NCBI GenBank assembly: GCA_947379895.1
Contig: CANCPA010000026.1
Location: 1 to 35,591, forward strand
Length of the DNA: 35,591 nt
Source: Chitinophagaceae bacterium
Lineage (GTDB): Bacteria; Bacteroidota; Bacteroidia; Chitinophagales; Chitinophagaceae
Direction: 5' to 3'
The notes below the pieces were generated by a model. The model searched no databases. It was not told the origin of the DNA and worked only from the letters and a program-made list of their open reading frames with translations. Made by a program: the position numbers and the translations under genes. This document shows positions 25,050-32,462 of the stretch, piece after piece (position 1 is the first letter of the stretch; every line of letters begins with the position of its first letter).

Positions 25050-25089
25050 AAATGGGTAAATAGAATTATACTATCTATTTACCCATTTT
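25049..25089 (-). terminator. Terminator of the DUF6588-like gene
   Basis: A 15-bp perfect inverted repeat (25049-25063 with 25075-25089; arm AAAATGGGTAAATAG) abuts the repeat element. On the minus strand it ends in TTTTTATT. It lies 44 bases beyond the stop of the outer-membrane protein gene. Confidence 0.7.
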
Positions 25090-25133
25090 CGATTTATTTA
25101 AATTCAACTTTAATATAATTGAAAATAATTAGT

Positions 25134-26258
25134 CTATCTGATACCAAGTCCCAATCCAAGTGATGCCACAGGGTATTGTTGAAAAGTATATTGTGCATTA
25201 ATGTGTAATACAACAAAATTCAATTTAAAACCTACTGTTGCTCCCGGCATGAAAGTATTATAATCTACATTAACTGGATTATTCAAATTCGATACATTGT
25301 AAACTACAGTATGAGGAGTTGTAGTAGTAGCAATTGTCTTTATCTGATTGATTGAACTTAAATAAGGATAATCTCCATTGAACCCAAAATGAAAATTATT
25401 TTGACTAAATCCAACACCTAAGTAAGGCGTAAAAAATAGCAAGTCTTTGGATATGATGACATTTGCCATAAAAGAAGAGCTAGACATACCAAACCCTTGA
25501 TTACTCTTATTATAATCAATTAATTTCGCAGTTGCATCAAGTTCTATAGGATTACTTGATAGAAGAGCAGGCGTAATTTTATTATCAAAAGAATAGTCCA
25601 TATTGAATTTGGTATAAGCTGCCATTACAGACAAGCTAAATGGCAATAAACTTATTCCAGGAATCCATTGTTTTATATCGTGTTTAATACCAACACCCCA
25701 TAAACTACAGTTGATATTTTGTAACGGTAACTTAGGTAAAAACCGAACTGTTAACTCCGTTTTTAGTGGCAATCCAATCGATCCTTGTACACATAGCGTA
25801 GGAAGTATTTTGGAAACACCATCAGGTGTAGTTAAAGTAGTTAATTTCTGTGGGCTATAGGTGGTACCATTTATAGTTGTGGATGGAGAATATAAAGTTA
25901 ATCCAACCCCCTTCCCAGAGCCTGCAAAAGTTGGAGCGGAGGTTGCTTTGTTTTCTACTTGTAGATTTGATGATAATTTAGTCAAATCAAAAGTTTGGTC
26001 ACTAGTAGGTACAAATAAGGCACCTGCCTTTACAGTAATATCAAAACCCAAGGTGCGATGAGTAGATCCGGTACTGTACCAATTACTTCCCATTCCTGTA
26101 GCGAACCCTATACCGAGAGGCTTTACATAACTAGAGGCTAATTTATTTAAATCCCCTCCAGCTTTGAAAAGGTTTGAAATATCGCCTTGTGCATCCGCTT
26201 TATAAATCATCAGGGTTAATGCAATCACCCAAAAAAAAGAATTAATTTTCTTGTTCAT
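25134..26258 (-). CDS. DUF6588-like outer-membrane beta-barrel protein
   Basis: A 374-residue exported protein. The signal peptide is at 1-23 (FFWVIALTLMIYKADAQ). A short helical segment DISNLFKAGGDLNKLASSY and PLGIGFATGMGSNWY follow, typical of DUF6588 proteins; the rest is amphipathic strands with alternating residues and an aromatic end (LGLGLGIR), consistent with a beta-barrel in the outer membrane. Function of the family is unknown. It is read towards the MITE-like repeat and ends with its own terminator. Confidence 0.82.
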   Translation of the reverse strand: MNKKINSFFWVIALTLMIYKADAQGDISNLFKAGGDLNKLASSYVKPLGIGFATGMGSNWYSTGSTHRTLGFDITVKAGALFVPTSDQTFDLTKLSSNLQVENKATSAPTFAGSGKGVGLTLYSPSTTINGTTYSPQKLTTLTTPDGVSKILPTLCVQGSIGLPLKTELTVRFLPKLPLQNINCSLWGVGIKHDIKQWIPGISLLPFSLSVMAAYTKFNMDYSFDNKITPALLSSNPIELDATAKLIDYNKSNQGFGMSSSSFMANVIISKDLLFFTPYLGVGFSQNNFHFGFNGDYPYLSSINQIKTIATTTTPHTVVYNVSNLNNPVNVDYNTFMPGATVGFKLNFVVLHINAQYTFQQYPVASLGLGLGIR

Positions 26259-26533
26259 TTTATTTCAGTATTAATAATGCGAATTAATGTGAATTAAGGG
26301 ATTATACCAAATAAACTAAAACTTTGTGAGCAATTAAATGGCGAGTTATATCATTTAGTGAAAAATTCCCCCATTAATTGTCGTTACATTGAGTCAAATT
26401 AAATAATCTCTATAGTTACAAGATCAAAATCTGTAAATTATACAAAAATCAAATTTAATTATGTAATTACAGGATTCTAAAAGTACGTCACTTTCGCTTC
26501 GTTGGAAATTATTCCAATACTAAAGAGTAAAAA

Positions 26534-27220
26534 ATGAAAATTTTAATCGTATTAACATCACACAGTGACTTAGGAAAAACTGGTGAAAAGACAGGGTTTT
26601 GGATTGAAGAGTTTGCAACACCCTTTTATGTTTTGCAAGATAATGATGCAGAAATCACTATTGCATCACCGCTCGGAGGTCAACCTCCTGTAGATCCGAA
26701 AAGTGAATTACCCGAGTCGCAAACTCTTGCAACAAGAAGGTTTTATTCGGATATTGAGGCTATAGAACAAGTAGCACATACCCATAAACTTAGTGAAATA
26801 AAATACGATGAATATGATGCAGTTTTCTATCCGGGCGGGCATGGTCCACTTTGGGATTTAGCAAATGACAAAGACTCTATTGCATTGATTGAAAATTTTT
26901 ATTCTAACAATAAGCCAATCGCCTTTGTTTGTCATGCTCCTGCCGCCTTAATTAATGTAAAAAGAGAGGATGGGTCACATCTTGTTGCAGGAAAAGATGT
27001 AACAGGATTTTCAAATTCAGAAGAGGAAGCCGTACAGTTAACCGACATCGTGCCATTTATGCTAGAAACCGAATTAAAAAGACTTGGCGCAAGCTACAGT
27101 AAGGGAACTGATTGGCTTTCGTATGTAAAACAAGATGGTGTTTTAATTACAGGTCAGAACCCTGCATCATCTGAAGAAGTTGCATTGAAATTATTAGCTA
27201 GTCTTATCAAAAAGAAATAG
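26534..27220 (+). CDS. DJ-1/PfpI (Hsp31-like) protein
   Basis: A 228-residue protein of the type 1 glutamine amidotransferase-like/DJ-1 superfamily. The nucleophile Cys133 sits in AFVCHAPAAL next to His134, an acidic residue lies at Glu25/Glu26 (FWIEEF), and the YDAVFYPGGHG motif is present. Members act as glyoxalase III, deglycase-like or chaperone proteins; this length fits the Hsp31-like short class. The active site appears complete. It is a single-gene transcript ending at a strong terminator. Confidence 0.9.
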   Translation: MKILIVLTSHSDLGKTGEKTGFWIEEFATPFYVLQDNDAEITIASPLGGQPPVDPKSELPESQTLATRRFYSDIEAIEQVAHTHKLSEIKYDEYDAVFYPGGHGPLWDLANDKDSIALIENFYSNNKPIAFVCHAPAALINVKREDGSHLVAGKDVTGFSNSEEEAVQLTDIVPFMLETELKRLGASYSKGTDWLSYVKQDGVLITGQNPASSEEVALKLLASLIKKK

Positions 27221-27245
27221 AAAAAGTTGTATGAAAAACTAATCA

Positions 27246-27278
27246 GGGTGAAGCATTTGTAATGCTTCACCCTTTTTT
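27246..27278 (+). terminator. Terminator of the DJ-1/PfpI gene
   Basis: A 12-bp perfect stem GGGTGAAGCATT/AATGCTTCACCC (27246-27257 with 27261-27272), a 3-base loop and six T form a textbook intrinsic terminator, 26 bases after the stop codon. Confidence 0.9.
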
Positions 27279-27364
27279 ATTTAAAATTGATTCATTTAAG
27301 ATATGTGTATATGTAAAATTGGATAGTTTTGATTTAAGTTTTCATCTTTAAAAGACTTCCCTAT

Positions 27365-28207
27365 ATGAATGAACAAACAGATTACAGCCTCAGTTCTATC
27401 TTGAAAAAAAGAGATCCTGACTCTCATAAGGGGAATCATGGACATGTCTTAATAATGGCAGGTAATAGGGGCAAAATGGGTGCAGCAGTCATTGCAGCAA
27501 AAGCATGTCTACGATCGGGAGTAGGGTTACTTACCGTGTCGGTACCTATTGAAGAAAGAATGATTTTACAAATTGCTATACCCGAAGCAATGTTGATATT
27601 TCGTGAACATTCTATCAACATGAATATCTTTTCTGCTGCCTGTATTGGCCCTGGATTAGGTATTAACGAGGAAACGAATAATTGGGTGGGTGAATTTATC
27701 CTTCAATTCAATCAACCACTTTTGATTGATGCGGATGCTTTGAATATCATTGCCCTTAATAAATCTATTGAAAAAATAAAAACAGGAACAATTTTAACAC
27801 CACATGCTGTAGAATTTGACCGATTGTTTGGTACTCATACTAGTCATTCTGAAAGGATTGAAACTGCAATACAGATTTCAAAAAAGCTCTACATCACAAT
27901 AGTATTAAAGGGACATCATACATTAATCGCTTCCTGTGGTGAAACTTATGTGAATCATACAGGAAATGCAGGATTAGCAAAAGGAGGATCGGGCGATGCA
28001 CTCTCGGGTATCATTTGTTCTTTTCTGGCACAGGGTTATTCTGCCTTTGAAGCAGCTAAGTTGGGTGTTTATTTACACGGCAGGGCATCAGATATAGCAT
28101 TAAATAAACAAAGTATGGAAAGTATGCTAATCACAGATGTTATTGATTGTTTGGGTGATGCATTTAAAGAATTAACAAATTCGGCAAATTTGAGTTTGAA
28201 CAAATAA
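27365..28207 (+). CDS. nnrD: ADP/ATP-dependent NAD(P)H-hydrate dehydratase
   Basis: A 280-residue protein equal to the C-terminal half of YjeF/Nnr proteins. It dehydrates the damaged cofactor NAD(P)HX back to NAD(P)H. Motifs are GHVLIMAGNRGKMGAA (nucleotide region, 26-41), IGPGLG, LLIDADALN, LTPHAVEFDRL and GGSGDALSG with the catalytic Asp211. The N-terminal epimerase domain common in other bacteria is missing, so the epimerase would have to be a separate gene elsewhere. The ribokinase-like fold is complete. Confidence 0.92.
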   Translation: MNEQTDYSLSSILKKRDPDSHKGNHGHVLIMAGNRGKMGAAVIAAKACLRSGVGLLTVSVPIEERMILQIAIPEAMLIFREHSINMNIFSAACIGPGLGINEETNNWVGEFILQFNQPLLIDADALNIIALNKSIEKIKTGTILTPHAVEFDRLFGTHTSHSERIETAIQISKKLYITIVLKGHHTLIASCGETYVNHTGNAGLAKGGSGDALSGIICSFLAQGYSAFEAAKLGVYLHGRASDIALNKQSMESMLITDVIDCLGDAFKELTNSANLSLNK

Positions 28208-28731
28208 ACTCACTATACTAAAGTTCAAAAAAAAAGGATTACCAAAAGGCAAATAAATCCCAAAGAAAAAAATGAAGGGGGTATATCATACCACTTTAAG
28301 TTCATAAGATTCTAGTGTGAAAAAGTAATCTACATTCTATGTTTCATTGAATAAATTTCAATCAAATACTTAGTAACTACAGTGATGTTAAAATTTTATT
28401 ATTTTAAATTCCCTATTTGACTTGTGAAAAAACTCAAGAGCTAAAAACTTTTTTTCTATACAATTAAAGAATCATCATTAAAACCTTACTCTCTACCGAA
28501 GTTTAAATTATAAGGTTTGTAGTAGTTTGATTAAATAAGCTAAAGGTGACTTAAGTTAGTACTATTCCTCAAATCAAACTGTACATTTATGCCAAGATAA
28601 CCCCAATTTATACCACCTATTAAGTGTGAAAATGAGTGAGCAATATATTGTCTTTACAATGCTCCCATTCAATTACCCACTTATATTAAGTATAAATTAA
28701 TTAAATAACTGCTTAAATATGATCTTGAGTT
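28208..28731. other. Long gap upstream of the first PAS kinase
   Basis: This gap holds no gene. Near its right end (about 28620-28685) an imperfect pairing involves TAAGTG and CACTTA around GAGTGAGCA/TGCTCCCATT, which might form a leader structure. I cannot find a clear -7/-33 pair. The rest is AT-rich sequence without visible features. Confidence 0.35.
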
Positions 28732-31434
28732 ATGAAAAAGGATAGTCAAACAACAAAATTTTTCAGGGCTACAAGTACTCCTGCTTTAATTATTTCACAT
28801 TACAAAACTACATTCATAATTACCGAAGTTACTGACTCATTTATTATAGCCACAGGCATAAAAAGAGAATTACTGATAGGCAATTCAATATTCGACTTCT
28901 TCTCAAAAGAACTACCTGAAGAACCAACGAGATTATTAGAAACAATTCAAACAGTCATTCAATCTAAAGAAACAATAAAAGCTGAGTGCATTGATTTTCT
29001 TACAGACCATTCAATATCAGAAATATTTGATTATTTTATTTGTGATATTGATTGTATACCTGTCCCAGAAAATGAAGAAGTTGCTGAACTTATACTTTCA
29101 TTGACTAATATCACTTGCCAAAGAAAAGTAGAAGAGAAAAGTTCCGACGAAAATGAAGATCAAGATGAATTACTATCAGGCTCTTGGAGTTATGACATTA
29201 AAACCGACAATTATACTTTCTCAGATGAAGTAAAGAAAATTTATGGAATTGAATCTTCAGCATTAAAACCAACAATGGAAACTATCAGATTGATGGTTCA
29301 TCCAAATGATGTAGCAAAAAGGAATCGTATCATAAATCATGCATACGCTACAGGGACTGAATACTATTTGTCGATTAGAATCATTAGGAAAGATAAAAAA
29401 GTAAAAAATATTGTCGTAATAGGTCGTCCACAAAAAGATTTGGAAGGCAATTTAATAGGCTATGAAGGCCTAACTAAAAATGTAGTTGAATATAAATTAC
29501 TCGAAAAAAGACTCTTCGAAACACTATTTGATCTCCATAAAAATAATAAAATCATAGAGTCCTTAATTTTAAATATCCCTGTTGGTATTGCTTTAAATAA
29601 AATCAGTACAGGAGAAACAAGCTTTGTGAATGATGAATTTAGCAATGTATATGGATTAAACAATTCTAATAATGATAATCTTAATAATTTTTTAGCCAAA
29701 ATCTATCCAATTCAAGAAGAAAGAAATGAAATACTTCGAAAACTTCATAGTAATGAAGATGTTGACAAATGCGATTTGAAGAAATGGCAAGAAGTAGAAA
29801 TAATTACAGAGAATGGAGAACAAAAAATTATTAATACCAAACATATTCCTTTATTAGATCAGGACATGCTAATCACGACTTCTATAGATGTAACTGAGAA
29901 GGAAAAATTATTACTTGATCTTCACAAGGCAATTGAAAGATATAATCTTGTTTCGATGGCTACGGATGATGCAGTATTTGATTGGGATATTAATCATAAT
30001 ACCATCTTCTGGAAAAACAGTATATTAACCGAAGCATTAGGATATCAAGAAGGTATTGAACGAAATACTTTAAAGGAATGGGTAGATGGCATTCATCCTG
30101 ATGATACAACTGCATTCAAAGAAAGTCTTATCAGTTTTTTAAAAAACAAGAATGCAACAAAATGGATGCCTGACTATTATAGGGTAATCAAAGCTGACGG
30201 TACTTATGCGCATATTAAGGAACTATCGTTAGTTGTACGAAATGAAGAAGGTAGAGTAATTAGAATGGTGGGTGTTTTAAGAGATGTAAGTAGAAGAAAG
30301 GCAGAAGAATTAAGATTAAAAATGTTGGAATTAGTAGTAGAAAACATGGGTGATCCAGTAGTCATTACTGAAGCAGATCCACTTGACTTTCCTGGACCAA
30401 AAATCATTTATGCTAATCCTTCTTTCTTAAAATTGACAGGATATTCAGCAGATGAAGTATTAGGCAAAACGCCACGTGTATTGCAAGGAAAATTATCTGA
30501 AAGAGAGGAACTTAAAAAGCTCAAAGAATCAATGATAGCCTGCACATCATACAAACTATCCACTGTAAATTACAAGAAAGATGGCACCCCTATTTGGATT
30601 AAGGCACATATTAGTCCTGTATTTGACGAATCAGGAAAATGTATCAATTGGGTAGGTGTTCAGAGGGATATTACAGAGGAGAAGAAAGCAGAACTTTTAT
30701 TACAAGAACTGAACAAAAACTTAATAACTCAAACTGAGAAGTTGGAATTATCAAATAAGGAATTAGAACAGTTTGCATATATCGCATCTCATGACCTTCA
30801 AGAACCTTTAAGAATGATAATTTCGTTTTTGGGATTACTGGAAAAGAAGTTTGATAAAAATATTGATGAAAAGGGGAAACAATATATCCATTTTGCAGTG
30901 GATGGTGCACAACGTTTGCGTCAGATAATTTTTGATTTGCTTGATTATTCAAGAGTTGGCAGATTAGTTTATCCGGACCAAATAATTGATTTAAATGATT
31001 TATTAAAAGAAATAAAACACGCATTACACAGTAGGATTACTGAACAAAAAGCAGTGATTGTAAGCAGTAACTTACCTTCAATAATGGCAAAGAAAACGCC
31101 ACTTTCACAGGTGTTCCAAAATTTGATTAGTAACTCTTTAAAGTATGCAAAAAAAGATGTGCCCCCTATAATAAAGATTTCTGTAGAAGAAAAAAAGGAC
31201 TGTTGGCAGTTCTCTATTATGGACAATGGAGAAGGGATTGGAGAAATGTTTTATCATAAAATATTTATCATATTTCAACGATTACATACTAAGGAAGAGG
31301 TTCCGGGTACAGGTTTAGGATTGGCAATTACCAAAAAGGCAATAGAAAATATGGGTGGAACGATATGGGTGGAATCGGAAGTAGGTGTGGGAAGTACCTT
31401 CTTTTTTACAATCGCAAAGGCATTAATGAAATAA
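28732..31434 (+). CDS. Multi-PAS sensor histidine kinase (first of a paralogous pair)
   Basis: A 900-residue cytoplasmic histidine kinase without membrane segments. It has about five PAS-type modules: roughly 10-130, 145-255, 275-390, 400-520 and 530-650. The HisKA box FAYIASHDLQEPLRM carries the phospho-acceptor His687. The ATPase domain has an N box (NLISNSLKYAKKD), DNGEGIG and GTGLGLAITKK. The fifth PAS has GKTPRVLQG where light-sensing LOV domains have a Cys, so it is not a classic flavin photoreceptor. No receiver domain or nearby response regulator is seen; it is an orphan kinase. It has a close paralogue about 1 kb downstream. Confidence 0.94.
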   Translation: MKKDSQTTKFFRATSTPALIISHYKTTFIITEVTDSFIIATGIKRELLIGNSIFDFFSKELPEEPTRLLETIQTVIQSKETIKAECIDFLTDHSISEIFDYFICDIDCIPVPENEEVAELILSLTNITCQRKVEEKSSDENEDQDELLSGSWSYDIKTDNYTFSDEVKKIYGIESSALKPTMETIRLMVHPNDVAKRNRIINHAYATGTEYYLSIRIIRKDKKVKNIVVIGRPQKDLEGNLIGYEGLTKNVVEYKLLEKRLFETLFDLHKNNKIIESLILNIPVGIALNKISTGETSFVNDEFSNVYGLNNSNNDNLNNFLAKIYPIQEERNEILRKLHSNEDVDKCDLKKWQEVEIITENGEQKIINTKHIPLLDQDMLITTSIDVTEKEKLLLDLHKAIERYNLVSMATDDAVFDWDINHNTIFWKNSILTEALGYQEGIERNTLKEWVDGIHPDDTTAFKESLISFLKNKNATKWMPDYYRVIKADGTYAHIKELSLVVRNEEGRVIRMVGVLRDVSRRKAEELRLKMLELVVENMGDPVVITEADPLDFPGPKIIYANPSFLKLTGYSADEVLGKTPRVLQGKLSEREELKKLKESMIACTSYKLSTVNYKKDGTPIWIKAHISPVFDESGKCINWVGVQRDITEEKKAELLLQELNKNLITQTEKLELSNKELEQFAYIASHDLQEPLRMIISFLGLLEKKFDKNIDEKGKQYIHFAVDGAQRLRQIIFDLLDYSRVGRLVYPDQIIDLNDLLKEIKHALHSRITEQKAVIVSSNLPSIMAKKTPLSQVFQNLISNSLKYAKKDVPPIIKISVEEKKDCWQFSIMDNGEGIGEMFYHKIFIIFQRLHTKEEVPGTGLGLAITKKAIENMGGTIWVESEVGVGSTFFFTIAKALMK

Positions 31435-31486
31435 GACTTTGGAATAACGTTCGTAGGATGTTAAGAGAGAATGGATTGAAATATTT

Positions 31487-31630
31487 GGTTACTACTCAGG
31501 AGGTATGACCACTAGGGTTACAATGAAAAAGACAAGGGACACAAAGATTTCTAATAAAAAATGACATGAGCGATTTTAATCAATATATGCTTGTGTTTCT
31601 TATGGTAAAGAAGACTCCAGAATAGTAACC
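31487..31630. mobile_element. Small MITE-like element with inverted ends
   Basis: GGTTACTACTCAGGAG at 31487-31502 has an imperfect inverted copy (14 of 16) at 31615-31630, giving a 144-base unit without genes. A further inverted copy at 32164-32179 agrees with the left end over about 65 bases inward with gaps. The unit could be one short member or part of a larger one of 31487-32179. Confidence 0.5.
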
Positions 31631-31706
31631 TTTAATATATGTTACTTTGTTTGATTGAAAATTTTTTCAAACAAAAACACTAATTTATCCGAGTTAGAAA
31701 CAAGTT

Positions 31707-31894
31707 TTTCCATGTAAGAATGCTTTGTTTCCAACATAGAAAAAATTCTTTCCAACAAATAAGAGCTCTTTTTATAAAAGAAAAAGCTCTTTCCAAGGTA
31801 GAAAAAGTACTTTCCACGAAAGAAAAAGCTATTTCTAAGGAAGAAAGAAAGCTTTCCAAGTAGAAAAAAGTTCTTTATTAGAAAGAAAAAAAAC
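31707..31894. repeat. Nine-unit 21-bp tandem repeat with phased A/T tracts
   Basis: Units begin with TTTCC at 31707, 31728, 31749, (TTTTT 31770), 31790, 31811, 31832 (TTTCT), 31853 and 31874 (TTTAT). The spacing is 21 bases with one 20. An approximate consensus is TTTCCAAGGAAGAAAAAGCT. Each unit pairs a T tract with an A tract half a unit away, about one helical turn, so the array should be intrinsically curved. It lies between the two kinase genes. It contains no ORF. Confidence 0.75.
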
Positions 31895-31909
31895 TTTGCG
31901 ACTTTGGAG

Positions 31910-32076
31910 GTTTACCACTAAGAACACAACGCTTTTTACAAAGAACCACAAGAATTTATTGTTTATAATAGCTCAGTTGTTTCATATATTTCACTTAAAA
32001 ACTTGGTAACCCTTGTATTTATCCTTGTTTTACCACTAACAGCACAATGTTTTTTTATAAAGAAACACAAAGATTT
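31910..32076 (+). repeat. Two direct copies of an intergenic repeat
   Basis: TTTACCACTAAG followed by AACACAACG and TTTTTACAAAGAACCACAAG (31910-31955) recurs with changes as TTTTACCACTAAC, AGCACAATG and TTTTTATAAAGAAACACAAAG (32028-32076). Similar words in inverted orientation occur at about 32110-32165. This is a type of ACAAAG-rich repeat seen in intergenic regions of several environmental bacteria. Confidence 0.5.
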
Positions 32077-32462
32077 AAGGTATCTAAACTTGCTTAATCT
32101 GGTTAAATTTGATTAGAAAACTTTGTGACCCTTATTTTTTCTTTGATTTCCTTGTGGTAAAAGCTCCCTGAGTAGTAACAGTATTTTCGGTATTAATAGT
32201 AGTAGGAATGGCAAATATTCATTTACTATTTAATTATAGTATTAATCTATTTCTAAATTAATTCCGTTTAGACATGTAAAACTCTGACAATAAAGTAAGG
32301 TTTCATTGAAAGAGAAGCCTTTCTTAAATAAGCAACATTTATTGATTAATTAATAAAACATAATACCTGATTTATGTCATATTAAATTAATTAAATCCCC
32401 TTTACATTTACCGCTTATTTTGATTCTGTTATATTTCAATCTTTTTAATCCTTATTGTTATC

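Larger units (their letters stand above)
31435..32462. repeat. Repeat-rich gap between the two PAS kinases
   Basis: About 1 kb without genes, made largely of repeats, listed separately: an inverted-repeat element at 31487-31630; a 21-bp tandem array at 31707-31894; two direct copies of a sequence of about 45 bases at 31910-31955 and 32028-32076; and an outward-facing terminus at 32164-32179. After about 32180 the sequence is AT-rich and leads to the second kinase; I see no clear promoter there. Confidence 0.6.

Noticed and set aside
30352-30680. LOV photoreceptor domain in the first PAS kinase
   Set aside because: The conserved flavin-binding cysteine of the GxNCRFLQ motif is replaced (GKTPRVLQG), and the paralogue also lacks it.
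31707-31894. CRISPR array or coding repeat
   Set aside because: Units of 21 bases have no unique spacers between them and no open frame spans the array.
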